From Symbiodinium microadriaticum (lineage: Eukaryota; Sar; Dinophyceae; Suessiales; Symbiodiniaceae): a DNA stretch of 64,000 nucleotides. Of the stretch, positions 30,783 to 42,219 are shown one piece after another; position 1 is the first letter of the stretch, and every line of letters begins with the position of its first letter. The position numbers were made by a program, and so were the translations under genes. Location: contig LSRX01000471.1 of NCBI GenBank assembly GCA_001939145.1, positions 214,305 to 278,304 of the forward strand, in the 5' to 3' direction. Below the pieces are notes generated by a model. That model saw only the letters and a program-made list of their open reading frames with translations. It had not been told where the DNA came from and did no database searches.

Positions 30783-31831
30783 CACAGGATAAAGCCTCTT
30801 CGGGCCGAACATTTGGGACTTCAAGAACTCATGTAAGTACAAGAGCCCTAGCCCTAGCAGGCCCGCATGTTTAACTTACGCTGGCTGTAAGGACCCCGAG
30901 GCAATTGCATTGCGATTTCCTTGTGTACGTCCTTGCAAAGCTGGTCTTGGTGATCCAGGTAGGTTTTGTAAGGCTTGAGATCTGGGCCAGGACCATGCTG
31001 CTTCAGGATGTGGCACCTTCGAGTTTGACTTAACCTTGAAAGGTGGCAATGAGGGTATAGGGCTTGCTGGGTTTAGGGGTTTGGGGCATTAGGGGTTTAG
31101 AGTCTGGAGTCTAGGCTAGCATGTCGAGGAACTAGGTGAAGTTATATCTCAAGGGCACCGCAGATCAGGTCACAAGCCGTGCCAAATCTCAAGTCAGGAG
31201 CCTGAAAGGAATGCTCCAAAAAACAAACAGAATCCGTATACTCCCACTGTAGCCAGAGGCTCAAGAAACACAACACACAAAAACTCCTTCATACAGCGCT
31301 CTCTACTCTCCCATAGTACTTATGGAAAACACCACCGTCCATGCATGAAGCTTATGACACCTGGACCGAGACCGATCCCACATCCTGTCCTCAATCCCTG
31401 CCACCTTGCTCTAGCCGCCACTATCTGCCAATAACCCTATAACCCTAAACTCCTAAATAGACAAGAAACCCAAAACACCCTCACCCCTCAATGGTGAACC
31501 CCAATGCCAAAAGAGCCCAAACGCCCAAACTCTCCAAGACCGTCAGAAACCTCCGAACTCTCCGGACCCCAAACGCACGAAGGCGTTAGGCTCTCAGCTC
31601 CTAGTGGCCAAATAAGTGGTCGAATATACTTAACATATTCGGCCGTATAAGAATTAGAACAAGCCTTGGGGGTATGTTATACTACAGCAATAATGAGGAG
31701 CAACATCTGTCAATGCTTCATTCTCTCAAGCCCTGAAACAAGCCCCACAACCGCCTCAAGTCCGACATTCAGAAACTGAGCCACCAAACGCCAACAAAAG
31801 AAACCTAAACCCNGACACCCACAGAACCCTG

Positions 31832-31917
31832 GGCGCCGGCCTTCGCCCGGGCCAGAGCGGGGCGACGGCGCTCCCCAAAGCTTCAGTGGTGGCTGCCACC
31901 ACCGCCTCAGAAACTTT
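31832..31917 (-). CDS. candidate exon, unknown protein
   Basis: CTCAG|AAAG is followed by KVSEAVVAATTEALGSAVAP then LWPGRRPAPRVLW on the minus strand. It is a helix-prone Ala, Val and Thr segment turning basic. The donor is probably AGG|GTTCTG. One N lies just left of it (31813). Confidence 0.5.
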
Positions 31918-32200
31918 CTGAGTCTTTAGAGTCCTATCGGTTTTTTAGAGCTGTTGGAGTTTTGATAAGAGTTTTCAGGGATTCTGGTTACGGATTTGGT
32001 TGTTGGGTTTAGGGCTTCTGTTTGTCGTAGAGCTTGTGGGGTTTAGGGTTCATGATTTGTGGCGGTGTAAGATTTAGCATGTTTTTCGGAGTCTAGGGTG
32101 AGGGCTATATAGGGTCCATGGGCTCTTAGGGTTTATTGGGTTTAAGGCCAAGTTTAACTTACTCGGAAAGCAAGGTCAGCAATGCCATGAACCAGGAGGC

Positions 32201-32303
32201 ACGGTTCATGGTATAAATCCTGCATTACCCATAATAAGGATCACACCATAATTCCCATAGTTTAGGGTCCTTAAGGCAATGCAGGATGTATATCATCAAC
32301 AGT
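32201..32303. mobile_element. MITE-like hairpin, family 1 copy c (reverse orientation)
   Basis: Core reads ATAATTCCCATAGTTTAGGG, the complement of copies a and b, between ATCCTGCATTACC-type ends. Confidence 0.85.
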
Positions 32304-33734
32304 ACGACTTAAGGGTCTAGGCAAACTCTCTGCTTGTCCGGACGAATTTAAGGTGCCCTTTGACTCAGGGCGCTTAGCCGCTTGCCCTCCAAACCAGCAT
32401 GGAAACTAAACTAAACCGGGCACACTGAGTGTAAATACGACGATAATGAAGGAAGCTTCGGAAAACTTGCGGGGGCTGACGATAACGCCAGACAGTTATA
32501 AAAACCCAGACCCCTGCGTAGTTGTAGGGCCGATATTGAGCTCCCTGAGCCCTTGTCAATCCTTTAAACCCCATACTTCAAGAAGCCTAAAAACCCTAAA
32601 CCCAAAGCCCTAAACCCTAAACCGTTTAAATCCAATACTTCAAGAAGCCTAAACCCGGAGCCCGAGGTGCGAGTTAGCCTCGAGTTAGCCTAAATTTATA
32701 AAGGTAAACAGATCGACTCTTCCGTCACAGGGCAACGAAAGGAAGCCGGGTAGAGGATCTTAGGATTTAGGATCTAACGTTTAAGGTTTAGGACTTGGGG
32801 TTAGGGCTTATTAGGGTGCAGAGGTTAAGCTTCACATTGTATGGCTAATTCAAGCAGCCCCTTTAAACTGCAAGCCTTCAACGCACGTCCTTGTGCAGAT
32901 ACCTTCTCCAAGATCCAAGAATCCCCCTGCAAATGCGAAAAAACACGCCATCCTTCGTGGACACTTTCGATACTTTCTAGAAATCGAACACCCTGAGCCC
33001 TGCTGAATCACTGCTGAGCCGTAGGCGACTGGGACTTGCTGCAAAGCGCAAAGCATCGGCAAGTGCTGCATTAACGCCTCAGCATGGAGGGAGCTATGCA
33101 GGGTTCTCTGAAGTTGACATTGAAGACCCTAACCCGTATGATGCCAAACTCTGACCCCCGAACCCTGAAACTGTTGGGGATTCAGGTCTGCTTTGGGAGG
33201 CTTTTGACAGAAATGATCTCCCAGTTTAGTTTGGTGCTTCGCATGAAACAAATCCTAAATCCACCAAAACTGAACCGCAAACCGACATCTGCCAGTCCGC
33301 TATGAGAGCCTTAACCCTAACCCCACCCCCAAAAACCTTATATAACTCGCGCCTGCTAGGCTAGGCTCACCGAATCGCCTCTGTTGCTGAAACACGAGTC
33401 CAAATCCCTATATCAAGGTCCCTTTCTGGCTCCCTACTGCCCAAATTACTGCCCAAATTAAAGAGTACACCACCCTTTCAAAAAAGAACCCTAAAAGAGG
33501 GACACTAATTTAGAAACATACCTAATTTGAAACCCAAATCCGCAAACCACAAAGCTCGAAGCGTCCTCAGTACTGAGACAGCATAGGCCTTCCAGCTACC
33601 AATCAGTATCCATCTGCATCTCACCATTTATGTCTAAGACGCCGTGAACCCCAAACCCTAAAGCCCTAAACCCTGAGGTTATAAACCCTATAGTTATAAA
33701 CCCTAAAGCCTCAAACGACCCTAAACCCAAAACA

Positions 33735-33842
33735 CAAGCACTGCCACCCACCCCGTTTTGGGTGCAGCGCGGAAGGCACACCCTCGGTGCAGACGAAGAC
33801 GACCCAGGCCTCCGGCATCGTTTTCGCCCGGCTTCGGTTGAT
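33735..33842 (-). CDS. candidate exon, unknown protein
   Basis: GAACTCCAG|ATC on the minus strand is followed by NRSRAKTMPEAWVVFVCTEG then VPSALHPK. The hydrophobic WVVFVC core looks like a beta strand of a folded domain. The plus strand is also open and has its own AG|GTATG donor, so the strand is likely but not certain. Confidence 0.45.
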
Positions 33843-34049
33843 CTGGAGTTCAGGTATGCCCTAAAATTATACGGTCAGAACCTACCATTTTATGAGGTTT
33901 GGGGGCTACAGGTTTGGCGTTGGGGTTTGAAGGTGAAGTGGTTAAGGACAAAATGAGCTGAAAGCGACACGTCCTTGTCGTCAACGAAATCTTCAGGGTC
34001 TCTCAACATCCTAAAACCTCTCCTGTGTCCCATAATGTAGGGGCCTTAA

Positions 34050-34140
34050 TAATTAAAAGAGTGTTTTGGGGTAGACTATACAATAAATATAATCAGGAAC
34101 ACCCAAACTAGTTTAGGTAACTGTTAAGGCCTCTATGTTA
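34050..34140. mobile_element. family 8 hairpin repeat
   Basis: Left end GTAGGGGCCTTAATAATTA and right end (complement of AACATAGAGGCCTTAACAG) are inverted repeats. Related ends occur near 40656, 43510, 57782 and 60640. Confidence 0.65.
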
Positions 34141-34439
34141 CCCTCGACTCTGAACTCCAAATCCTAGACGCCAAATCCCTTTATCAGTTTGTCGGAACCG
34201 TTTGGAGCCCGATTACAAGCCCCTAAGAAGCCCAAGTATATACTCTATAGGCCGTACGCTCTAGACGCCTCCACCCTAAACCGCAACCTCCAACCCCAAA
34301 CACGTTCCTAAAGCCCAAACGCACAAGCCCTAAATCTGCACCGATGATGGATCCCAATTCCCGGATAATCCATAACTATCCTCTACCGAACCCCGAAACC
34401 TAGTTCCAAATATTGGTGCCCCTGTATGAAACCGAAACC

Positions 34440-34529
34440 GTCAGATTCTGTTGGGCTTAAATCTGTCCTCTTTTCGCTCCACAGCTCTGGCTGCAGCACG
34501 CAAGCCGCAGGCGATGAGGCCTCACTTGT
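34440..34529 (-). CDS. candidate exon, unknown protein
   Basis: AAGCCACAG|ACAAG is followed by TSEASSPAACVLQPELWSEK then RTDLSPTESDGFGF. The same bases on plus, after CTCCACAG, also read well (ALAAARKPQAMRPHL). Minus is preferred because it continues further and agrees with its neighbours. Confidence 0.4.
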
Positions 34530-34741
34530 CTGTGGCTTTGTTGCAAAAGCTTAAGGTTTAGAGGTTTAGAGGGTTCGAGGGTTCGGGGCTTTGAGGATTA
34601 GGGTCTTGGGGCTTCGAGCTTCCAGTTTTCAAGCCCTGGGGGCTTTTAGGGCGAGCTCAGCCAGTATTTCCTAAGGCCCACCAAAGCGTACTTAGTAGTT
34701 TCAGTGGAGCAGCATCCTCGGCTAATTGGACCCCCAATGTT

Positions 34742-34984
34742 TCATGATGCTTTCTTGAAGCGTCTATTGAAGCTTCTCTGGGACTGACGCGGACCAGAAA
34801 GCTCTGTGGCGTTTAAGGTCTTGCTATTCAATGTCACACGCGGATACACAAAGGAGGTGTCCGCGAGAACACTTTTGCCATACCATACCAGTGACTCCCC
34901 CAACTTCGCATACCTTACGAAACAGGAGGTTCTGGCCAGTTGACTGAAGGGCAGCACCCTCCGAATTGTACATATGTGAATCAA
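34742..34984 (-). CDS. candidate exon or small ORF, unknown protein
   Basis: Reads LARTSCFVRYAKLGESLVW then YGKSVLADTSFVYPRV and ends FNRRFKKAS at a stop. It has a balanced, folded-protein-like composition and no repeat-derived residues. It may be a terminal exon entering at about 34945 after CCCTTCAG|TC. No family is recognised. Confidence 0.5.
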   Translation of the reverse strand: MIHICTIRRVLPFSQLARTSCFVRYAKLGESLVWYGKSVLADTSFVYPRVTLNSKTLNATELSGPRQSQRSFNRRFKKAS

Positions 34985-35009
34985 TCTGAACCTTCATAAA
35001 CCCATTCCC

Positions 35010-35114
35010 TAAGGGCCCATGTGCCCAAAGAGACTATATTTTGGCCTGACGGTACTCCCTGCAGATAGGGACTATTTTCAGGCCAAAGTATATACTTTTT
35101 GGCCTAAAGCCTTA
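35010..35114. mobile_element. MITE-like hairpin, family 4 copy c
   Basis: AAGGGCCCATGTGCCCAAAG left end; GGCCAAAGTATATACTTTTT near the right. A half copy of the left end only is at 36154-36185. Confidence 0.75.
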
Positions 35115-35119
35115 GGCTC

Positions 35120-35335
35120 TGAACTTCAGCCCTAAACCCTTAAAGGCACCCTTCTAGAACCCTCAAAATGGAATCCTTATAAAAGAACCCTTGAAGGCAC
35201 CCTTCGAGAACCCTAAAAAGAATCCTTAAAGGAACCCTTATAGAACCCATACAGACATCCTTCCATGATTCAAGGCATCCTTAAAGGAACCCTTATAGAA
35301 CCCTGAAAGGAATCCCTAAAGGAACCCTAGGGGTG
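35120..35335 (+). repeat. AAGGAACCCTTATAGAACCC array
   Basis: About eight degenerate units of roughly 20 bases. A reverse-orientation array (AAGGGTTCTAGAAGGGTTCT) lies at 35876-36060, so a distinct inverted pair encloses 35.34-35.87 kb in the way CCCTAAA and TTTAGGG enclose exons. Confidence 0.8.
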
Positions 35336-35489
35336 GATCACACACTGAACCGAGGAAGTGGCTGGTGCCAGATTCCGGCCCTGCTGTGTCGCGTGCAGCA
35401 AGGCGCAACCTCGGCCAATGCCGTTTAAAGGATTCTTTTAAGGGTGCTTTTGAAGGCCCTGTCCGAGTTTTAGACAAGGCTGGCACTAA

Positions 35490-35632
35490 CCATGCTTGCC
35501 GGAGAAGGGTGCTTCCTCAATGTTTGAGTGCTCGCTCGTTTGCCCGCACCGGTTGCCTGCTCATATGGGCGGGTCCTGCGCCAGTGAGCGAGCACGCAAT
35601 TCTCGTGGAAGCACGCACCCCGAGCGAGCACC
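35490..35632. repeat. large nested hairpin, copy 1
   Basis: Inverted pairs GTGCTTCC...GGAAGCAC and GTGCTCGCTC...GAGCGAGCAC are nested around an unpaired centre. Its partner copy is at 35715-35857. Motif order is the same in both, so the unit was duplicated. Both sit between the arrays at 35120 and 35876. Confidence 0.8.
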
Positions 35633-35714
35633 CAATTAATTTTTCTTGTATCCAGTCCCAAGACCTGAACGCCTCTACGACAAATCTGAAGCCTCAAACA
35701 AGGCGCCGATGATG

Positions 35715-35857
35715 CATGCTCGCTCGGGGATCGTGCTTCCAACATGCTTGAGTGCCGGCTCGCGCGCCTGCGCCTCTCTGCTGCGCACGCGAGATCGAGC
35801 TCCACAAGCGAGCGAGCACGCAGTTGTTGAGGAAGCACGCAACTCGAGCGAGCACGG
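35715..35857. repeat. large nested hairpin, copy 2
   Basis: Same stems as copy 1 (TGCTCGCTCG, GTGCTTCC, GAGTGC and their complements), with a different loop rich in GCGC. The 111-132-codon open frames across these hairpins have mirrored composition on both strands and are not accepted as genes. Confidence 0.8.
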
Positions 35858-35875
35858 CTAGTGGCGGCTTTGATT

Positions 35876-36060
35876 TAGAAGGGTGCCTTTAAGGGTTCTA
35901 GAAGGGTTCTTTAAGGGCTCTTTACGGGTTCTAGAAGGGTTCTAGAAAGGGTTTAGGGTTTAAGGGGTGCCTTCAAGGGTTCTGGTCTCTAGAAGGGCTT
36001 TAGGCATTAGGGTTTAGGCTTTAGGGGTGCCGTTACGGGTTCTATAATAAGGGTTGTAGA
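35876..36060 (+). repeat. AAGGGTTCTAGAAGGG array
   Basis: Degenerate reverse-orientation partner of the array at 35120-35335. Confidence 0.8.
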
Positions 36061-36153
36061 GGTTTTGCTTTGTCTAAAGGGCCCCTTTCAAGCTACTTGC
36101 AAGTCTCCCCAAAAGCTGCTAGAAGGGGTTTACGGTTTACAGCAAGTTTAGCA

Positions 36154-36185
36154 TAAGGGTCCATGTGCCCAAATAGTATATACGT
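36154..36185. mobile_element. MITE-like family 4, left half only
   Basis: AAGGGTCCATGTGCCCAAAT without a matching right end nearby; a truncated copy. Confidence 0.6.
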
Positions 36186-36974
36186 TCTACGCAAGATCCG
36201 ACAATACCATACCACCCTCCACGACCAATTTCCAAATTACCCTTTATTCCCAGGTCAGCCCCAAACGCGCAAACTACCTCAAGCTGCATCTCAACGGTTC
36301 AAATCTTTGATAGTCAAACACTAATCGATGATTATCCCTGTCCTTAACACAGATACCTGACTATCGCGTATTTCGGACCCTCGACATCACAACAAAATCC
36401 CATTACGACCCTTACAAAGCCCTCAACGGAAAAGAACTTCTTTCAGACCCCTACGGAACTCCAAGTGCTGGGCACTTTGGCCCCTCAAAGGAGCTCTTAC
36501 AGACTCCTAAACCCTAAGCCGAAACCGTCACGATCCAGTCCGATTGACACCTCTGACACCCTATAGTTGCGAAAAACACAAACCACACAAACCCTACACC
36601 CTAAAGAACCTCAACCGCGGCAGCGCCTACGCGCTTTGCACTTATGTTTTCCATGCATGATAGCAGTGTCGGTGGTCGGCGGTCGCAAAATAAACCCCCT
36701 ACAATCCAACGCAACAAAAACCGACAGACATTGCCCTAAGGCTTTAAGGACTCATGTTCTAAGGCTTTTGGGCCCAAAGACCATACTTCGTAGGGTTTCT
36801 GGGCCGAAAGACCATACTACATAGGGTCTTTGGGCCCCAAGACTATACTACATACGGTTTTTGGGGCCTATTTTGAGCCTATAAAAACCCTAAGCCGTAA
36901 ACCCTAGACCCTAAACCCTAAAACCCCTAAACCATGGGCTATTTTGGGCCTTAGGGTTGGGGCCCAGGCGACCA

Positions 36975-37060
36975 AAGCGCCTCAGGCTCAACGCCTGCGG
37001 GAGCCCGAAGGACCTTCCGAAGCTGCTTGGAGCTTCTGCCATTCCGGGAACCTTTTGGCT
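36975..37060 (-). CDS. candidate exon, unknown protein
   Basis: The minus strand reads MAEAPSSFGRSFGLPQALSL then RRFG in one frame, and RFPEWQKLQAASEGPSGSRR in another after AAAAG|GTTCC. Both are open, so the frame is unresolved. The GC-rich island lies in repeat-rich DNA. Confidence 0.35.
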
Positions 37061-38009
37061 TTTTTTGTATCCCTAAAATTCCTAAGCCCCAAACTTTAGG
37101 GTTTTCTGTATCCCTAAACCCTAAGCCCTTCGGGCTTTGGGGCTCTGAGCTGTTTTGGGTTCAGGTAATGAGGAGTCAGGGGCTATTGGGGTAGTTAACT
37201 TAAACTAAGTCCCTTAACAAGAACCTAGTCCTGTTGATTTGGTCAGAGGGGGCGCTCATGGAAGACACTCGGGTTGTAGTCATAGGGATGACGGATTTAT
37301 GGGACTTCGCTTTAAGCTAACACGCACATATGTATGTATGTATCGAAAAACTTCTTAGGCGGGTGCTTATGTCTCGAAATGTACGGGGTTTTGAGGGGTC
37401 AAGGGCTCTGATAGAATAATGTAGGGTTCTTGTGAGTGTGCTTACCAGGTTTTAGGGATTTATAGGTTCTAGGGTTCAGTCCACGATCTTAGTGAAATTG
37501 CGGATTTTGGCTTCTAGGATTGCTGGGGTTGCTTAGCGGCTTGTTGTTGTGTGTGTGTGTGTGTGAGATGTTGATGCTTTGCAGTGGGGTTTGACTTGTT
37601 GTGCGATCGAGTCGAGGGCCTGTCCGGCTGCTGATGCAGAGTCGTAAAGTCCCCTCCAACATCTCGTTCGAGGGTGCTAAGGATGCCACAAGCGCAGGAG
37701 AGAGAAACAACTGCTCGTGCTGGGCTCTGCATGTAACTATCTATGTATCTACCTTTCTTTCTATCTGCCTGTCTATCTAACACGCCACCTATCTAACCAT
37801 GTACCTACCTCTCATTTTTTTGTATGTGTATAGATCTAAATGTATATATGTATGTATGCATGCATGCCATAATAAGTGCCATCATTAAGGCAAAAAACGC
37901 AGAAAGACGATGTCTTGGAACCTCAGAGCTTCCCTAGATAGTAGGATCTGAATCTAAGTCTATACAGATATAGATATGAATATAAGAAGATAAATTAATA
38001 ACTGACATA

Positions 38010-38011
38010 TA

Positions 38012-38047
<36 letters not shown>

Positions 38048-38048
38048 C
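38010..38048. repeat. (AT)n tract
   Basis: Two adjoining AT dinucleotide runs. A (GT)n run lies at 37548-37565 and GTAT/TGCA tetramers at about 37835-37868. Confidence 0.9.
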
Positions 38049-38461
38049 ACATAGATACGCATGTGTAGGTATGCTTTTCTAGATAAAGATATGATATAAC
38101 CTTATGCTAACTAATTAAAGCCTACGCACTAGGATGCTTGTTGTCAAGATTGACAGATCTTATCGTACAGTAGGATCCTTACACCAAAATATTCCTACAT
38201 GTACAATACGATCATAACTCAGTATGACGAATCATCCTTATTCAGCGGACCCTTTAATATTTAAGTCGGAACTCCACTCCACTCTCCCGGCTTTCTTCTG
38301 CACCCTAAACTCGAAGCTCGTACTCTAGATCCAAAACTCCAAACCCGTTACCTCTAAATCCTAAACCTCCCCTTTTTCTTCTGCATGTTGCAGCGACCCG
38401 GCCCACATGGGCCAAGGGCCGGACTCTGCAGAGGGTCTCAGCAAAGGCTCGGAATAAACTT

Positions 38462-38568
38462 AGAGAGCCCAAGACTCCCTGATTAAGGAACATTCCCCAA
38501 AATATGATACGAAGCCCCGTAGACCATGAGGCATACTGCTGAATTCAGGGGTATTGGGCTCTCTGGGA
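38462..38568. mobile_element. MITE-like hairpin, family 3 copy c
   Basis: AGAGAGCCCAAGACTCCCTG left, GGGGTATTGGGCTCTCTGGG right. More diverged than the pair at 2.2-2.45 kb. Confidence 0.7.
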
Positions 38569-39189
38569 ATGTCCACAGGGTTCAGAACGTCGCAAGCCTA
38601 TCCCTCGCATGCTTGGAAGCTCACTGAAGATCTGCACGCCAAGGTGCTTTGACGAATTGCCTACGAAGCTTCCAAAGCCTAAGTCGTACACCCTACATAA
38701 ACCATCAACTTGCTGTCAACTAATCCAAAAAATCCTAAGTCCTACACCAAACAACCCATAGACCCTTAAGCACTATAGCCGGAGACCTGAACCCTAGGCG
38801 GATCGACCAGAACTCTGAATTCTGGGTCGGCTGTACACGACGTTGGCCTCCTGCGCGGTTGAATGCTTAGGGCACAAGACACAAGCATAAAGCTTTAGGG
38901 CTTGGGGTCACTAGGTTTAGGAACGATATCTACCGTCCGCAGCTCTAAGCTGCTGTGAGTGTTGGGGTTTAGCAATCGCAGGCTTCGATACAGTTGTTTG
39001 GCAGGTCTTAAAACTTCAAGCGAACCCAGTTTCGCAAGCCGTATAGAAGACTTCACATCCAAACTGGCCTTTACGGGTGATGATCTTGTATGCTGGTTCA
39101 GGGGTTGGACAGCTTAGAAGTCAATATAGAGGCTTTATATGGGTTTATGGTTAGAATAGGGTCTTGGGGGCTTTGATACTGTGGTTTTG

Positions 39190-39365
39190 AAAAGGAAACC
39201 TACGCCCTAAACCCCGAACCCTACACCCTAAACCTTTAGAATCCTCAAACCCTAAACCCAAAGCCCTACACTCTAAACCCCTAGAGCCCTAAACCCTTAG
39301 AACCCTAAACTCTAGAACCCTAAACCCCTAAACCATAAAGCCCTAAACCCTAAGCCCTAAGCGCC
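39190..39365 (+). repeat. CCCTAAA telomere-like block
   Basis: CCCTAAACCC and CCCTAGAACCC variants ending right at the exon at 39374-39457; TTTAGGG begins about 20 bases beyond its other side. Confidence 0.9.
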
Positions 39366-39373
39366 CTTAAAAC

Positions 39374-39457
39374 TCTTCCCGTCTCCTCGGCGTTGGCCTT
39401 GGCCCTGGCGATCTCCGCAGCTTCGCTGCGGCGGCTGAGCTTCGGCTTCTTCAGGTC
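39374..39457 (-). CDS. candidate exon, basic helical unknown protein
   Basis: The 28 codons read DLKKPKLSRRSEAAEIARAK then ANAEETGR between a CTTTGCAG|G acceptor and an AGA|GTTTTAAGG donor, phase 0 at both ends. It is basic then acidic-helical, so possibly a nuclear or linker segment. Both splice signals are good, making this one of the cleaner single exons. Confidence 0.6.
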
Positions 39458-39477
39458 CTGCAAAGAAGGGCTCGCCG

Positions 39478-39600
39478 GTTTAGGGGTTTAGGGTCATAAG
39501 GGTTTAGGGTTTTAGGGTTTAGGGGTTTAAAGTTTAGGGCTTTAGGGTTTTAGGAGTTAGGGTTTAGGGTTTTAGGGCTTTGGGGTTTAGGGTTCTAAGG
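39478..39600 (+). repeat. TTTAGGG telomere-like block
   Basis: Right-hand, opposite-orientation partner of the block at 39190-39365. Confidence 0.9.
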
Positions 39601-40058
39601 GTGTGGAGGGTCCCCTTAAAGGGCACTAGAAGGTATAACAAGGGCCCACTCAAGGGTACTATACGGTTCTACTATAGGGTCTTCAAACCGACTGTCAGGT
39701 GTAATGGGTTCAGAGTAATTTAGGATGGATTTAGGGTTTAGGGTAAGGGATCTTACTATGTTTCGGCCTTGAGAGGGTTTTCGGGTGCAGTTTCACAAGG
39801 GCCTTATCATTGCAGGGATTTTGGAAGGGCGTTTTGGGAATTGAATGGGCTTTCTGGGGCTTTTTTGTGGTCTTGTTAAGCCCTGAGCTCTGTCGGAAGT
39901 CAGAAGTCCCCCATCTTAGGGTTTAGGGTTTAGGGATTAGGCTCTCTTTGGCACAGGACTTGCAGGAACGCTGTGTCGGCCCTGGGAGTCTTCGTAAGAG
40001 TTTTGTTCGGATTCCTTGCCGGGCAAGTACTCCCTTGCGGGCTTTGTAGGCCCGGACA

Positions 40059-40157
40059 TTCCAAAATCCCTTAATCAAGGAAGATACCATCAATCATATG
40101 AAGGGTCCTGATTGTTGCAATTAAGGGTATAGAATGCCTTACTGAAAGGATTTTGGA
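40059..40157. mobile_element. MITE-like hairpin with CCAAAATCCCTTAA ends
   Basis: TTCCAAAATCCCTTAATCAAG at the left and the complement of TCCAAAATCCTTTCAGTAAG at the right. A partial relative is near 6595-6640. Confidence 0.6.
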
Positions 40158-40742
40158 GGGTCTGGGGAGGCTATATAGGCCCTGATAACTATGTAAGTAG
40201 AAGCAGAGTTTCCGGTTATTCAGTTGTCACAAAGGGAGCCATACAATAAAAAGGGCAAAAGGGTACTACTGAGGAACCTGGAGCACATCAATAGATAGAC
40301 CCAAGGGGTATCAGGTGGTTCATGCGTTTGGGGACGTGGGGGTGCAATGAGTTCTCCTAAACCCTAAAGCCTCAACCCCCTAAACCCTGAACCCTAAACC
40401 TGAAACCTAACCTGTAACTCCTAATTCAACCCGAAACCCTATGCCCTAAACCTGATCCTTCCCTGAAGGTGCCGGAGGCTTAGACCCAATGACCCAATCC
40501 ATGAAATAATTGAAGCCGTCCAAACCCCAAAACCGGAAAAAAAAACAAAAACCCCTAAACCCCATACCCTAAGTCCAAAATCCTAAACCCCAAGTCCTAA
40601 ACCCACTGCGCCCATGACCCCCCCTAAGCCCCCAAGCCCTATAAACCCCAAGCCCTAATATAGGGGCTTTAACAATTAGAATAGGGCTTTTGGGCCCTTT
40701 GTAGTCTCATTCTAATAAGGACCCCCCCCAAACAAAAAAAAA

Positions 40743-40773
<31 letters not shown>

Positions 40774-41051
40774 GGTAAGCCCTGAGGCCTCTAGAGTAAG
40801 CCCCTAAACCCCAAACCCAAAGTCCAAAATCCGAAGCCCCAAGTCCTAAACTCTGAAACATAGCAACTCCCAAACCATATAAAAACCAGCAAGCCCTAAG
40901 CCCCAAGGTTCCCCCCCCCAAAAAAAAAACAGGAATACAGGTAAGCCTTGGGGCCTCTATATGAAGCCCCAAGGTTCCTCCAAGGTCATCTCCAAGGAGG
41001 ACTTCTGGTCATCAGTCATCATGCCTTCAGGGACAATAGGAGGGACCCCTA

Positions 41052-41145
41052 GACTTACCTTTGGTTAGTAGGGAATGGAAGAATGGTAGCAATGGTACTT
41101 ATAATAGTTCCCATTCCTCCATTCCCTACTAACCAAAGGCAAGTA
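41052..41145. mobile_element. 94-bp hairpin element with near-perfect 33-bp arms
   Basis: ACTTACCTTTGGTTAGTAGG and the following 13 bases are matched by their complement on the right with only two or three differences. AGGGACCCCTA occurs directly outside both ends, as a target duplication would. It is the youngest-looking hairpin of the window. Confidence 0.85.
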
Positions 41146-41224
41146 GAAGGGACCCCTAATCCTAAAGACCCTATAGAACCATCCTTGAAGGGTCTCTCCT
41201 TTAGTCCCTTGAATGCCTTCGTTT

Positions 41225-41450
41225 CTCAGACCGGCTTTGGGGATTTGGGGAGTTGAGGTCTTTAGGGTCTTAGGGGCTTGGGGGCTTTAGGGTTTTAGGG
41301 CTTGGGGTTCTCTACAGGGCTTAGGGCTTAGGGTCTTACGGCTTGGGTGCTTTAGGGTTTTAGTTTTTTTTTTTGTTTTTTTTTTTTTGTTTTTTGGGGG
41401 GGTGGTTCTCTATAGGGTTTAGGGTTTTAGGGTGTCTTGGTTGTTTAGGG
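41225..41450 (+). repeat. TTTAGGG telomere-like block with poly-T interruption
   Basis: GGGGCTTTAGGG variants, interrupted by a T-rich run with single G bases near 41365-41395. Confidence 0.8.
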
Positions 41451-42073
41451 TCTCTAGTCAGGAATAGACTGGTCCACACCGGATAGACACATCACCATCG
41501 CCCCACCATAGCCCAGTATTTCTCAACTACAGAACCTGTCGCACAAACATGTTGTACCATATAATATAGCACTTAGCTTAGCGCAACTCCGGAACGGGCG
41601 ATTCTAGTTGTTTTCAGTTAGTTCGTTTAATCCAAGTTTGATTGCAGTATGAAACTATCATTGATGCATTATTGCATATAATGACGCAGAGGTCTCTCGT
41701 GTAGTTGATTCCGATTGTTCCACTGATTTTTGCGGTGTGGTATATTGTAGTATATTCTAGCCGTTCCGAGTTTTTCTGGTGGTGTTGGCATTATCCATGT
41801 CACCTGTACACAGTTATCTCATATCTAGGTTTGATGTTCTCTTTCTCTGATATGCTCTGTGTGTACTTCTGTATATGTCCTTTGCCTTCCGATAGTTTAT
41901 CGTTGCCCCTCTCTTGGTACCATGTAAACTCAACTTTCGCTCCGCCAGTCTTGCAACCCCTCTTCGAAGCTTGCAATCGGGTGCCCTGAAAAGCCTAGAA
42001 CTTCAGAGCACCCCTTAGTTAACACCCACAACATCCTACAAAGATCCGCAAAACCCAGCATGGCAAGAGCCTG

Positions 42074-42211
42074 CTGTTGATGATAGAAATCCTGCCTTAC
42101 CTCAAGGACCCTAAACTATGGGAATGATGGTATACGGTATATTCCTTATTAGGTGGGAATTATGGTATATTCCTTCTTATGGGTAATGCAGGATTATTAT
42201 CATCAACCGTA
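42074..42211. mobile_element. MITE-like hairpin, family 1 copy d, internally duplicated
   Basis: Standard family 1 ends. The segment GGAAT(T/G)ATGGTATA...TATTCCTT occurs twice in tandem inside, giving 138 bp where other copies are 103-112 bp. Confidence 0.85.
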
Positions 42212-42219
42212 CGAAACCC

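Noticed and set aside
35365-35861. Overlapping frames of 71-122 codons on both strands
   Set aside because: They run across duplicated hairpins, so both strands look alike; no domain.
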